A stretch of 64,000 nt of DNA from Lutjanus erythropterus (lineage: Eukaryota > Chordata > Actinopteri > Lutjaniformes > Lutjanidae). Location of the stretch: NCBI GenBank assembly GCA_020091685.1, contig CM034601.1, forward strand, positions 39,020,034 through 39,084,033, given 5' to 3'. The notes under the pieces are model-generated. The model saw nothing but the letters and a program-made list of their open reading frames with translations. It was not told the DNA's origin and ran no database searches. How positions within the stretch are numbered: position 1 is the stretch's first letter; the number at the start of each line of letters is the position of its first letter. Made by a program: the position numbers and the translations under genes. Shown here piece by piece: positions 22,331-34,600 of the stretch.

Positions 22331-23599
22331 TTTTTGAGCCATGTCTTCTTAAAGTTATGAACTTTTATTTTCCCCAGTTTTTTATGGATGCTTAATGAAA
22401 CAATCATCTTTTTCATTGATGCATTTTTACTATTTCAAGTCAAATTTCCACAGGCTTTAAGTTTCAGAATTTCAAACATTGTGGGAAGCCTTGGCCAATT
22501 CCAATTTTGCATGCTTCAAATAAATGTCCTAACATATTGTAAATGTTGTCTCTTCTATGTCACAACTGATTTATTACAACCAAATTCTGAAATATTGAAT
22601 AATGTATGCCCATCGCACTTGCGAACCAAAATATCTTATTCTGGTGAACCAGATCAAAGTATTTGTGATGCCCCCTGTTGGTTTATTCTGATATGTGGCT
22701 GCCATATTGTTCATTTAATTTTGGTTTGTGTGTGTCTGGCGTTATACTGATATTTCCCCTTTCCTGTCTATTGGTCTCAAAAATAGAATGAAGTAATATT
22801 ACCTGGATCAACTCTGCAGCATTTTTGTACTGTTAGGATTTTCAAAGAAATGTTGGGGCTTATCTCAGCCAGGTGACTGCTGTGAACGTGTCCATCTGTG
22901 TGTTTATCACAGTGTATTATGTTGCTTATTTGATCAGGTGGCAACTCCATCACACTTGAACCAGGTGCTCCCCCATATTAGTTTAAATGTGTCTGTACAC
23001 ACATGGCACTCCTGATGGTATGTAAACATACTTTGAAGAGTGGATAGTTGTGTGTGTATTAAACTTGGAATCTGATTCTTTATAATTGATATGTAAACAT
23101 GAAGCGCTTTGAAGTGTGTGTGTGGCACAGACTGTATCTGAAAGTGTGATGTCAGATATCCTCGGGGCCATACACTGCTCTGTTGGTTCAGTGAAGCCTG
23201 TTAATGTGGAGAGATAATCCCTCACCCCCCCACCTCTTCCAAGCTCACTTCCTCTCCCCAGCAGGAAGTCCTGGCCTTTTTATACCCTGACAAAGCGGTG
23301 GAGACAGTAGCTTCTCATCGGAGCCTTATCTCTGCAGCTATTAATTAACTCTGCCCTGTCATCCCTGTCTTATGCCAGGGACGAAATGATTGGGCGCAGA
23401 ATAGAAGCACCAACTGTGGGGCTTTAATCCTTGACCTGAATGTATTTCATGGTGTGTATTAAAGTAATTTTAGATACATAATAGCTTACCTGCAATTCTC
23501 AATTGTCACTACTAGTTTGATGGATCAGGATGCTCACTGAAATTGTATCTGCTTCAAGCAGCCAAGTGCAACATATTGTACCAGCAGCTGATTGATTAT
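22331..23599. other. Intronic sequence; one TCF/LEF-type site
   Basis: No gene. The 120-codon frame at 22388-22750 has many Cys/Phe/Ile and no domain, so it is treated as chance. AGATCAAAG at 22651-22659. Confidence 0.4.
22651..22659 (+). promoter_or_regulatory. Candidate TCF/LEF site (AGATCAAAG)
   Basis: Exact core match outside recognised repeats. Motif only. Confidence 0.3.
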
Positions 23600-23890
23600 A
23601 TGATTATCAACAAGACTAAATGGTGTGAAGCAACAAGAAGTGAGTATTTGTTGTAAAACAAAAATGGCAACTACTGAAAAGTTAGTGTGGATGCTGCTAT
23701 AGCATCAGTTGTATCAGAACTGGAGAGTATTTCTTCATTGAAAGAGGAGCAAAGAACAACACTGAAGGCTTTTCTCGATTCTCTTCTCTTGAGTGGCTTT
23801 GGAAAGAGTCTTATTCACCAACTGGCTCCACTGGCTACGTCACATGGTTCACTGATTTAATTGGTTGAAGTTAAATAATTCAGCCAGTCA
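23600..23890 (+). mobile_element. Remnant of a transposon-borne RecQ-like helicase (copy 2)
   Basis: One frame from 23711 reads VSELESISSLKEEQRTTLKA, then FLDSLLLSGFGKSLIHQLAPL. The Walker A lysine (FGKS) and the following LI.QLAPL are kept, but the segment between is shortened relative to copy 1, where NGKDV precedes the loop. Upstream AAAATGGCAACTACTGAAAAG may be the original start context. No downstream helicase motifs remain, so this is a deletion derivative. Shares flanking DNA with 8755-9000. Helicases of this type are carried by some eukaryotic DNA transposons; the family is not identified here. Confidence 0.65.
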
Positions 23891-24419
23891 CCTGCCTGCC
23901 AGTGCCTGCCTGTCAGTTTCATTGTGACCGAAATCTGACCTGTGTTAAAACATGGCCAGGGGCTGCGTTAGTGATGGTGTTTTGGTTCAGGTACGGGGGA
24001 GACATGATATACAATCCAGAAAGCCCAGTTTGAGTAATAGATTGATGAACCGGGCGGCTTCACAGACACGGAAACACTGCACAGTGATTTATCATACTAA
24101 GAGACAAGTTTTGATCAGTCTTGGCAGCCATTATTTTATTCTCTAAGATATACAGTAGAAATACAAAATTCACCACTAAGTAATCTAGCAGGAATGTGCA
24201 CTTGTATAGGTTTGATTGGTCAGTGTATCCCCTGGATGACATTGTGTTGCACTGCAGCAAACGCTGACTGAAGATGAACTTTTTTTGCCAGTGCCCTCTG
24301 CATTGGCAACACATTGCACAACTGCAGTGGCCCCATCCAGAAAGATGAGAGGGCTGCATTTTTTCACCAGAGCTAAAGCTGTTTTGAACGCTTCCCTAGA
24401 GTCTGCACCCATGCTAGCA
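23891..24419. other. Unassigned intronic stretch
   Basis: No gene. Chance frames only. Confidence 0.3.
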
Positions 24420-24870
24420 ACTCTGTGAGACTGTACTTTGGCAAAGCTAAATGCTAACAGTTACCATGCTCGAAGTGATTGCTAAGATGCTGATGTTCAG
24501 CAGGTACAATGTTCATCATGTTTGCTATCTTAGTTTAGTGTGTTATATATGCGAACTTTTGCTAATTAGCACTAAACACAAAGTACAGCTTAGGCTGATG
24601 TTATAAATGCTGTTAGTTTTGTCAGGTATTTGTGATAAATGAAAGTTCTAGACAAATCACCAAATCATCATCAAGTTATTATAATTCATCATGAGGGGTT
24701 AGATTAAACAGAAGGAAGGAAGTCAAGTTATTAGAATGAATCCTGTGGGAGTCATTCATGTCTGTACTTCATGGCAGTTTATCCAGCAGTTGAAATATTT
24801 CATTGTGATCCAAAGTGATGGAGAGTCTGACCAGCCAACGGGTCGACATTTCCATCCATAGAGCCATGAC
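24420..24870 (+). mobile_element. Degraded percomorph dispersed repeat
   Basis: GCTAAATGCTAACAGTTACC, GCTGATGTTCAGCAGGTACAATG, TTGCTAATTAGCACTAAACACAAAGTACAGC, and later GTCATTCATGTCTGTAC and ATGGCAGTTTATCCAGCAGTTG follow the order of a repeat that I know to be abundant in percomorph fish. About 450 bp, non-coding. A fragment of the same family lies at 33585-33670, inverted. Confidence 0.6.
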
Positions 24871-24894
24871 GACTAACAGGAAATCTCAACTATA

Positions 24895-25195
24895 TCTGCA
24901 ATGATTAATCAATCATTAATAGAATATTAAATAAATCACCAACTAATTTGATTAATTGGTTTGAGATAAAAGTAAAAATGAAAAACTGATTCCTGCTTCT
25001 TAAATGTAAATATTTTGTGGTTTCTTTACTTCTCTCTGACAGTTTGCGTTGTCGACAAAAAAAGACATTGAAGGACACCACTTTGGGCTTTGGGAAAGAT
25101 TGATCAACATTTTTTTTTTTTAACATTTTCTGACATTTTATAGACACCAACTATTAATTGATAAATTGGGAAAATAATCAGAAGTTGCAGCCCTG
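24895..25195 (+). mobile_element. 'GGGCTGCAAC' MITE copy 1
   Basis: Starts CTGCAATGATTAATC and ends GAAGTTGCAGCCCTG (inverted ends). Interior order: TTGGTTTGAG, TCCTGCTTCTTAAATGTAAATATTTTGTGGTTTCTTTACTTCTCTCTGACAG (in pieces), TGATCAACATT, TTTTCTGACATTTTATAGAC, ATTAATTGATAAAT. The same order recurs at 37606, 46955, 51331, 52165, 54053, 54790, 57904 and 58605. Non-coding, with hAT-like ends. Confidence 0.8.
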
Positions 25196-26984
25196 CTCTC
25201 AACTCTTTATTTGACTTCAATGTGTGTGTGAATGCACACATCACTGTGCTGTCTGGAAGCTGAAAGTTACAAAACAGGTACAGATTTTACAGGCGTTGAC
25301 TACAATTAAATTACCTGTTTAATGCTCTGTGCCAATCAGCAGTAATCCTGTTTGAGTTCAGTCTGGTGGTTTTGCAGAACTCTTTGTAGTTTGTTATATA
25401 ACAGTTTGCATGCATCACTGTAGCGAGTATTAGTGGTTGCCTGAGACGTTTGCTGAAGGGCTGGTGGAAAGTGGTGTTGGCTTTGACTTTGAGAAGGCCG
25501 ACATCATTTAACTGGTGTCTGGTTGGTGCCCAGAGGACAAACAGTGGCAGCACTTTCACAATAAAATATGCACAATGATGCACAGGCCACAATATGCTAA
25601 AATTACAACTCTCCAGTTTAAATGTCTGCAGTTGCCAGTGCGTAATTATGTGTTAAACATACAGTTACTCACCACTTCTCCAACACTGAGCTATCGCTTT
25701 AAACTGTCTAATTAGGCACAACTTGAAAATTGGTGACTAGTGAGGTCTCAAACACACCACCCACACACTTAAAGTACACACACACAGACATAATATGCCC
25801 TGCAGCGACCCAGTGGTTCCAGTCTACAGGGAGGAGAGAGGGCAGTACCCTTCAGAGGGTTTCTCCTCCACACCTACGATGCCTTTGTTTCCTCGCATAA
25901 TGTTTTCCTTTTGGGTCACCTCTCCAGCCTTTTAGGGCAGTGAAAGTGGATCTTTCCAGGGCCTCTCCATTACATAGCCCATCAGATAGGGAGCACTAGA
26001 TAAGTCCCTCCTGTATAATAAATGTCTCATATTTGATCTTCACAGGTGGGAGCGGTTTCACAACACTGTAGCCTGGGTGCCTCTCCTGGGACAGCTTGCA
26101 CAAACACCTGCTCTTATAGGAGGAGAAAGACACGTCTAGCTGCCTTTTCATACACACTGTGTGATACAAACAATTTCAAACACACACACCCCCTCACCTA
26201 GCCATTTCCTGTGACCCTGCACTGTTGGTGCATGGGAAGGTGAAAGGTTAATATATCTCTGCGTATTCAGCCTGAGCAACCTTTCAGAAAGCTTTATGGT
26301 GCGAATCGTAAACGTGTTAACCCCCAACCTAGAGCCCTCTCCCCATGCCTCGCCTCCCTACAGCATACGAGAGAGCGCCTTCGCCTGGTCAGTTCAAAGT
26401 TCAGACACAGGGCCCGGCAATCATTGACACAGTAAAGCAACACCATTTTAATGGAGGGAAATGTGCCGGGAAATCAAAAGGGAATGTAAGAAGGGTTGGC
26501 TCCAGAATAGACAAGAGATCATAAATACAGTGGAAAGTAAATAGTGGAGGCAGAATGTCAGGCTGCCTTGTTAGCAGGTATAGTATTGCACGGCTGTGGT
26601 CTGAATGGGAGGCATTGGAGACACGGGAGGCAACCCTAGCTGTGAGTTATGTTTTCCTAGCTGCACGGGTATGCAATGCTTGTTCCCTCCTTAGCATTCA
26701 CAAACAGTCAAAGCTGTGGCCTGTCAATCATTTTTCAGGGTGACATTTTCCTCTGAGATCATTGGCCACACGGGGCAGGGGTGTGTTCCACTAGACTGCC
26801 CACTCCGAGCTCTCCCTCTCAGCCCCACCTATCGCTTCGCTTAACTCTTGGACACTTTGTGCACTGGCATGGTGGAAACACAGTGACCTGTTTTTGTGCT
26901 ATGCCAGCCACCCTGGTTGCATGTGATTGCGCCATTTAACAGGGCCACACATTTAAAGCTATAATATGTAACATTTCCACATTA
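25196..26984. other. Repeat-poor intronic block, candidate regulatory region
   Basis: No gene. 25790-26900 is unusually free of recognised repeats, GC-richer, and contains short motifs of developmental factors, notably CTGTCAATCA at 26721-26730. A candidate conserved non-coding stretch, but conservation cannot be tested here. Confidence 0.4.
26721..26730 (-). promoter_or_regulatory. PBX/PREP-type decamer (TGATTGACAG on minus strand)
   Basis: CTGTCAATCA is the exact reverse complement of TGATTGACAG, the consensus bound by PBX with MEIS/PREP partners. GTCAAAGC, a TCF-like core, lies 10 bp upstream. Confidence 0.35.
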
Positions 26985-27610
26985 AAGGGACAGTTCATCC
27001 CTAAATCAAAAATACCTATTTTCCCTCTTACCTTAAGTGTTATTTATCTATATAGATAGTTGTGGTGTGAGTTACAGAGATTTGGAAGTATCAGCTGTAG
27101 AGGTGTCTTGCCTTCTCTCTAATGTAAAAGGACTGGATGGCACTCGGCTTGTGGTGCTCAAAGAGCCAATAAAACTAAATCTGAAAAATACCAGTGTCTC
27201 TTTCCAGAAATCATGACCCAGTTAGTCAAGAAAATCCACAGACCTTTCTTGTGAGCAGTTTCATGCAACAACTAGTTTCTTTCTAGTAGAAAAAAAGAAG
27301 TACAAGTACATTTTACCATAGAAAGAAAGTGGTTCCAACATGATACTGCTCACAACAAGGACTGTTGATTATCTTGAGTAACTGGGCCATTATTTCTGGA
27401 AAGAGACATTGATGTTGGGTTTTTATTTTTTGGCACTTGGAGTGCCACAAGCCGAGTGCCATCTGGTTTCATTATATTGGAGAGAAGGCAGACATTGCTA
27501 CAGCTGATATCTCCAAAACTCACACCAACACTATCTAGATGGATAAATACCACTACAGGTAAGAGGACAAATCTATATTTTTGATTTGAGGGTGAACTGT
27601 TCCTTCAAAA
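26985..27610. mobile_element. Foldback element, second family, complete copy
   Basis: Long imperfect inverted repeat of about 625 bp. Left GGGACAGTTCATCCCTAAATC pairs with right GATTTGAGGGTGAACTGTTCC; ATGGCACTCGGCTTGTGGTGC (27136) pairs with GCCACAAGCCGAGTGCCAT (27442); CATGACCCAGTTA (27212) pairs with TAACTGGGCCATTA (27379). The two arms therefore match over most of their length. Other copies: 31965-32370 and the split copy 49085-49226/50161-50420. Confidence 0.8.
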
Positions 27611-28406
27611 TGTCTAAAAACACTTACACGTTATTCCAAATGTTTTCAACAATGTTCAAAAACAAAGAAATCTGTAATTTACTCAAGTTAACAGTGCATT
27701 TCCTGCTAGCCATTGGTAGCTAGTTGCTAATTGCCATAATTTCTGGCAAAACTTTGAATATGTTGGCTATGCCAGAGGGTCAGTAACTTGGCAACTAAAT
27801 GTAACACAAATAAAACTTTAATATTGCCTCATCCATGAACATGATTTCTGCCTGAGTCGTGTCATATAGTTTGTCATCTGCCATGCTTGTAGTTTAAAAG
27901 TGAAGGCAACTCCCATGATCCCATGCTGCTTCACATTGCCATCAGACTATATCTTTTGTTATTGTTTTAATGTGGGAGAGACATTTAACGTTACGTTATG
28001 TTTAACACACCTAAAGGCAGCGAGTGCTGGGAAAAAAGGTGAATAGTGGAAAGAAAAGAGTGCAGAAGCTGCAGACTTCACTGCCCCCCCAAAACCAATT
28101 GCATAATTTACATTATTGCAAGTTTTGCTACTCTTTGTTACCTGTATTTGAGATTAGCTTGGAAACTCTGCATTGTTCGTTGTTTTACTGTTATTCAGGC
28201 GGCTTATCTAATGTAAATATATGAAAGGTTCTTTATATCGGTCAGCTATTCTAAAACCACAATCAAAGTTTGTTTTTCCAGCAATGGAAATAGTCAGCTA
28301 TGCCTCCCTCTTTAAAGACACAAGGATTACATTAATAAAATATTGCATTTATGCGTGGACTTGACACAGAACCTTCCCTTCAGTGTAGGATAATCCACAT
28401 GTACAG

Positions 28407-28415
28407 GCTTTGATC
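28407..28415 (-). promoter_or_regulatory. Candidate TCF/LEF site (GCTTTGATC)
   Basis: Reverse complement GATCAAAGC; first of a pair. Confidence 0.3.
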
Positions 28416-28697
28416 AGTAGCAAAGTTAACGGAGGCTCTGACCCCAGGCTTGTGTTGTTGTTGCTAATGTTTGTATCCAGTAGCAATGGAAACAGGCATT
28501 TCCCCATTTTATCTCCTCTGTTTCCTCCACTATACAGATTCAGTCATTGTAACCTGCACATTTTACTCTGTCATCGTCTACCCGCTTCTTTAGCCCCTTA
28601 TATTTATATATCTCTTATCTGATATTGTCATGGCAATGCAGAATAAACAAACCATTTTGATAGCTGCAGGTTTTTCAGCTGGAACCTGTCTCGGAGT

Positions 28698-28706
28698 CCT
28701 TTGATC
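28698..28706 (-). promoter_or_regulatory. Candidate TCF/LEF site (CCTTTGATC)
   Basis: Reverse complement GATCAAAGG, the full optimal TCF/LEF core. Second of a pair separated by 290 bp. Confidence 0.35.
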
Positions 28707-29699
28707 AGAGAGGCCTTTTATTCTGCCAAGAAGCTTGAGAAGCCAGGAGGGAGCCTGAAACGACAATGAAGCAGTGGTGTGCCACGACAAATGTGAGGAG
28801 AAAGGATTAGAGCTGACAACTCTTAGCAAAGTTTCTCACTTTTTGACTGAACTGACCTGGAAGTATCTTTAATGCAGAGTTCAAACTGCACTATATCAGC
28901 CTGATAAAAGCAAGACCAACAGATGTGGGGAACATGACTTGTTGCCACAAGTCAAAAGAGGAATAACAGTTCATTATGGCAAAAAAAGTTTAATCTTGCT
29001 GCAACACATCATCATCTGATAAAGTGCTGCACTGGCCAGTCAAATATCTACAAGCGCACATTCCCAGTGGATTATATTGTAATATGAAGGCTGTTTTTCT
29101 ACTTTATACCTTATGATTGCAAAGTTTGCCCTGCAATTTCTACATTGCAAAGAAAGATAAAATAACTGACACCGTTGTTATGTCTTGTAAATTACGTTGG
29201 AAAATCATATCTTGTCTCATTATAAACTGAATTGTAAACTGTGGTTCAGGGTTTTGGCATCTGATAAGCCTTCAGATGTATTGATCTATGATTCAAACTG
29301 GACTTCCTGGATCATACTTCATCATCACACTGGTACCTGAAGCAACGAGCCTCCACTAACACAGCCCCTAGCATTTTTTCATGCATTGCTGTTTTCTCTA
29401 TCATACCCATGGTTTTGATGCCACCCTCTGCGACATATGTATACAGTTCACCCAAACACTGACCCTCTTTTTATCAACTGGGAAGGAAAAAGACAGAACA
29501 CATCTCTGTGTGACGATGAATGGTGAACATTTGTTGCTGGTCCTGTCAAGTGGAACAGTGAAGTTCTTATCTATAACTGCATCCACCACAGGAACTTCCC
29601 TCAGGGACCAAGAACCTTTGGAGGAACACATTTCCACTGCAAGGACCAGGGTATAAATTAAGCGGACTAATTTGCCCAGTCTTTGAGGGTCTGTAGACT

Positions 29700-30069
29700 A
29701 GGGCTGGGTAAAAAAATTGATTTTCCTTTGCCTGGTCCGATATCGATCCACAAAATCTTTCAATATTTGTCTTTCTCCTACGGATTTGTCATACAGCCTA
29801 CAGTTAGTTGTGACCAGCCTTTGGTGCAAGATCTCGTTGTGTGAGATTTCACTACATGATTAATGTAACTTCTTAATGTAAATTTTCATATTTTTAATGG
29901 TGCACGAGGTTAGAAGGTTCCTTATACAATTTACAGCTTTAGTTCTCTGCAAATCTCTTTCATATCCAAGCAAAATTGGTATTGAAACTGAAATATCCCT
30001 AACCGAATTGATACTGAATTGAATCATGAATCGAATCGATTTGGAAAATCTGAATCAATACCCAGCCCT
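29700..30069. mobile_element. hAT-like MITE with clear inverted ends
   Basis: AGGGCTGGGTAAAAAAATTG at the left and AATCAATACCCAGCCCT at the right. Flanks TGTAGACT and GTGATAGACT are consistent with an 8-bp target duplication carrying one indel. The interior has repeated ATCGAT/CGAATC motifs. Non-coding, 370 bp. Confidence 0.8.
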
Positions 30070-31964
30070 GTGATAGACTGTGGTGAAAAAGCAGAGAACA
30101 ATGGGCTTCCTGGGACTAAAGGTTTGGATGGCAGCACAGTTTGTGTCATGCAAATTTGAGAGATGGCTACCTATTGGTTATTATTGTTATTGGTCCAGTG
30201 TGCAGTCTGCTGTGTCTCTCGACCAGGTCATGGAGGGAATATATGACTTATAGCTGAGGAACACAGCCTCATCTTCACAAGAGAAAATAAATATTGCTGT
30301 CCTACATTTCCTTGTTACTGATTGACACATGGCATGCCTGCAACATTTGTGGGTGATGACATGTTTACTTGTTTATCCTTATGTGTTTGTGCATGTCATT
30401 GTGACTTCGGTGAAGTAATTGAGCTCTGATTGGAGGGTGTATCAGCTGGACGGAATGACAGAATGACAGTGGCATTGTGGGATAGGGGGATGGTGGCATT
30501 GATGGAGTAGGTGTGTGGATGTGTGTCCATGGTTGTGTTCATGTGTGCCAAACTATAGGTGTTTGTGTCAGTACTGTACGTGCGTGTGAGTTTGTGCATG
30601 AGCACCGAGCCTCTACACGGTGAGGTCATTGCTCACTGGCCCTTTTGTGGGGGTAAGGTTGGGGAGCAGTGATGCCTGCAACAGAAGGGGAGTGTGGGAA
30701 CCAACTGGCTGATGGGGGTGGGGGTAAAAGATGAGGTAAATGTTCTGGAGCCCAACAATCAGCATGTTGATGTCTTCACTGGGTGGCCTAGTTCTATGGG
30801 GGCTACAGGACAGAGCAGGTCGCTGGGTCTCAGGGTGCTATGGGGGCTCTGGACAGGGACACATGGCACCGTCCTGCTGGATGATGGATGAGCTGTGCTT
30901 GCTGCTAAAAATAACAAGATGGAATCATTCCATGAGGTGTCAAAATATGTAGCTACTCCACTTGATACCAAATCCAACAACATGCAGCAAATGAATGGAC
31001 TGACGGGTGGTTGTACGCTTGTGTTTTTGAGATTGTAGGATAAGCAGAGTGATTTCTTATTGAGTGGCACAAAGTGGATTAGTGCCATGAGGTTGAAATT
31101 TAATTATATGACCTCAAGTAGATTTTTCATATAATTATCTTATCATTAAATAATAAAAACAAACAAAGCATGGCTGTACTGAGAAATTAGCTTTTAGATT
31201 TTAAAGACCCCCTGCAGTGAAAATCATGTTAATCCTTGTTAACATGTCCATGTGGTGTTTTTCAGGTGTTACAAACCATATCAGGAGCAAAATAAGCAGA
31301 GAACAACATGTCCTAGCATTTGTTGCTTTGAAACTGCGGTGAACAAGGCAGTCTCAAAAAAACAAATTTAGTCAAGCTCAGTATATGATGTCATAAATCT
31401 AAGGAATCAACCCTGTTAATTGAGGGGGCAGTGTTATATTTATCATTAGCAGCGATGCCCAGCTCACAGAAGTATCTAGTTACCCTGATTACCTTGCAAA
31501 ACAGAGGAGAAGCTAGGTGCACCTACTAAGGGGTTGGGGTGCAGGTTGGGGGCTGTGGGGTATGGAAAGGGTGGGGACTATTTGCATATTAATGAGTCCT
31601 TGAATACTTAATGACTTTGAACTTATTTTATATTGCTTAATATAGGGATGATAACAAATAATCAGTGATCGATTAATTGGTTGTCAAAAATTTGATCAAT
31701 TGAGTATTAATTAATCGATCTACTATGAAATAAAGATGTGAAATGAATGGAGGCTTCATTAATGTTATTAGTCACACCTGTGTTTTCTGCAATGTCTGCT
31801 GTGATAAAAGGTCTATTCTAAACAACAACCCATCTGTTGTTAGCAACCACTTATTGTCTCATCATCATTCATGAGCATTTTATCTTTTTTTAATAGTTGT
31901 TAACACCATATATAGTGTTGTCTCTGAGACCATTTGCTAAACAACACTTCTGTTTCTCCCTCAT
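30070..31964. other. Intronic sequence; degraded repeat pieces
   Basis: No gene. 31200-31400 (AAAGACCCCCTGCAGTGAAAATC..) resembles a dispersed teleost repeat. 31640-31730 has CGATTAAT motifs of a degraded hAT-like end. The minus-strand frame at 30759-31088 has no domain. Confidence 0.35.
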
Positions 31965-32370
31965 TAAAGGGACAGCTGTTTATCCATCTAGATTGAATTG
32001 TGTGAGTTGCCCGGTTTTACCTACCTTCTGTCCAGTATAATGGAACTAAATGGTACTTGGTGCCCGAAGTGTTCATGTGGGATCTATTTTCCGAGTAAAA
32101 AGAAAGTAGTTCCAGTAGATAGAAGGAAAGTAGTTCTTACATGAAACTGCTCAAAACAGGGTCTGTGGATTATCTTGAGTAACTGGGGCATGACTTCTGA
32201 ATAGAGACACTGGTGTTAGATTTTTCAAATGTATTTTTCAGTGCCTTTAACACCACAAGCCGAGTGCCATTTAGTTCCATTATACTGGAGAGAAGGCAGA
32301 TGTCTCTTGCTTGTGATATCTCTGAAACTGTACACTCTTCTGGATGTTACTAATATAATTCCTTTTTAGA
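31965..32370. mobile_element. Foldback element, second family, truncated copy
   Basis: GGGACAGCTGTTTATCC, AGTAACTGGGGCATGACTTCTG and CACCACAAGCCGAGTGCCATTTAG match the 26985-27610 family in order. Internal deletion relative to that copy. Confidence 0.7.
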
Positions 32371-33145
32371 TGTTTACTGTAAAAGTAAACATGTCCAAAC
32401 ATCTCCTGTTGGTAGACATGACAGTGCAGTTTCAGCTGGCTCATTTTATTTTAGCACTTTTAACATGACTGTAGTCCACCAAGTCCGTCTTTTTTTGTGG
32501 TTTGGGCGGTGCTATGTTGGCAAAACATCACAGATGAGAGTCTTGGTTGTGTGATTTGTAACTTTGCCACAGTTAGCATTGCTTACAAATACTGATTAGG
32601 TTCTGCTTTTCTCTAGAAATAGCATGCACTGTCATTGTGGTGATAGCTTTAGTCCTCTCAGTAAAGCTGTCCCTGCTTGACAATACAATACCCCGAACAG
32701 TCCTCGAAGCTACTCTATTCCTCAACATGTATTTATATTTTTTCCAAGCACAGTTGGCTCACGTTGGAACAATGTCAAAGCCCCCTCCTGTCCCACCACA
32801 CCCCCCTCTTTGGAGTGAAATCTTAACTGCCAGCACTCAAAGCCTGTCAATGAAAGGCCAGCTGTTCCCCGCCCTCTGCCGGCCTGCCCAGGCCTCCGTT
32901 AGATGCTCGCCTCGATGTTCGACTCCCCCCCACCACCGACTCACACGCTCTTCCAAACACGCACACACAGACAGCCCAGGCTCGTGTGAAAGAATGAAAT
33001 GCCATTACGAGCAGGCGTCAGGTTACGGGGGCACAGCACCAAGTTATGTCCCCGCTGCTAACGAAGGATGTGGTGAGAAACTTATATGCTACATGCTAAC
33101 TGCTCTCCCAGCATGGCACCATGGCTCTGCACTCTCTCTTTCACA
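32371..33145. other. Intronic sequence; GC-richer stretch
   Basis: The 214-codon frame from 32637 to 33281 runs through a Pro/Ser/His-rich stretch into a CA microsatellite. It has no domain or splice support, so it is not annotated as a gene. 32780-33060 is GC-richer and unassigned. Confidence 0.4.
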
Positions 33146-33200
33146 CACATGCACACACACACACACACACACTCACACACACACAAACACACACACACAG
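33146..33200. repeat. (CA)n microsatellite, interrupted
   Basis: About 50 bp of CA units with CT and AA interruptions. Confidence 0.95.
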
Positions 33201-34044
33201 AGTCCTCGAGGCCCCTGGTTGTTGGAGCACAATTCTGTAAAACTTAACCATATGACAGAAATAGAAGGCAGCAGTCTTTAATGTTCGTCTCCTCAAGAAA
33301 ACACAGGCTGTTGGTGGGACCCCTTTGGAAGAAATGAAGGCTTGTGTGGCCAGCTCATATGTTACTGTAAGAGAAGAGATCTCAGACTGTTTTGAAGCTG
33401 TGGCTAATCAAACACAGTGTGGAGGAATGTCACTGTGAATAACAGCCTATAGAAAAAGAAATATAATTACAGCTGATGTTAACCATGTTGTTCACTCTCT
33501 TTTCGAGTCAGCTTCAACCACATTTGTAACAAGTATTTTCTTTTTATTTAGCCTTTTAGCTATGCCAGCAGCATGGCTAAATGCCTATAAAACTGCTGAC
33601 ATTCCCACCAGCCACAGCTATACTTGTTTAGTGCTAATTAACAAATGCTAGCGTGCTAATGTGGTGATACACATGATGGTGTACACATCCTGCATTCACA
33701 TGCTCCTCATATTGTCCCATTTCCTGATTTGGGAAGTTCTTTCCACTTGGGTGTGTTCATGAGTTTTTAAGTCATAATGTAAAATTGCTTCACTTGACTT
33801 GTTATCTACATTAATGCTACCCTAGAACAGTAGAGAGCAACTCACGGTTACAACTGAATACCATATTACCAATTACATATGAGCAACAAATTGATGTGGA
33901 ATCTATGAATTACTAAAAAGTTATCAACCAGACACTAACTCTCATCTGCTGTGTTTCATGTAGCAAAATATTTGCTGACTTTCCGATTTGTCGTTCTGAC
34001 TTTAGGGTGTTTTCACCATTTGCGAACTCATATTTCAGATTATT
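33201..34044. other. Intronic sequence; inverted fragment of the 24420 repeat at 33585-33670
   Basis: No gene. 33585-33670 carries GTTTAGTGCTAATTAACAAATGCTAGCGTGCTAATGTGG, the reverse text (in pieces) of the repeat at 24420-24870. Confidence 0.45.
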
Positions 34045-34600
34045 ATGACTAGGGATGTTCCTGGTGACTAATTTCCCTATCGATTAAATGTAAATTTTAA
34101 TTTAGACTAGTCTAACAGTACGAAAACACTCAGAAAGTGGTGAAAACTGAGCGCAGTTTATTAACTGATAATGTTTAACACTGTCTGAAAAAGTACTGTG
34201 TGTATTAAGAGACATTTGAAGCTGTTAATCACCAAATTTTATTTTAAATGCTGCTGAAATGTGTGGTACTTTGTGCCATGCAGTATGAACATTGCACATT
34301 AGCCTACAAAACATGACAACAACTCAGGATCACAACAGGATCTCAGTGTCTGAGGGCAAGCGACATTATTTACCCGGAGCTGACGTTAGCTGCCAGCCTG
34401 CTACACAGTGTGTCCAAATTAATGAATATTCTGCATGTTATTTAACTACATCATTAATGTAATGTATTAGGGCTGTCACAATATCAAACTTTCACTCCAA
34501 GATTAACATGGTCAAAAGAATTCACAATTACCACGATACCTATAGAAAATTGAAAAAAAAGAAAGAAAAGAAAAGAATGAATTGAATTGTCTTTTGATGA
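34045..34600. mobile_element. Degraded hAT-like element pieces
   Basis: Starts CTAGGGATGTTCCTGGTGACTAA with CGATTAAA motifs, as in fish hAT 5' ends. A second piece starts TAGGGCTGTCACAATATCAAAC at 34468 with ACCACGATACCTAT. Neither has both ends. Followed by an A/G-rich low-complexity run. Confidence 0.5.

Larger units (their letters stand above)
27611..29699. other. Intronic sequence; two CTTTGATC sites 290 bp apart
   Basis: No gene. Two TCF/LEF-type sites on the minus strand, at 28407-28415 and 28698-28706. The 91-codon frame at 29381-29656 has no domain. Confidence 0.4.

Noticed and set aside
22388..22750. 120-codon plus-strand ORF
   Set aside because: No domain, no initiation or splice context, composition as expected for AT-rich non-coding DNA.
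32637..33281. 214-codon plus-strand ORF
   Set aside because: Pro/Ser/His-rich, runs into a CA microsatellite giving alternating Thr-His; no domain or exon context.
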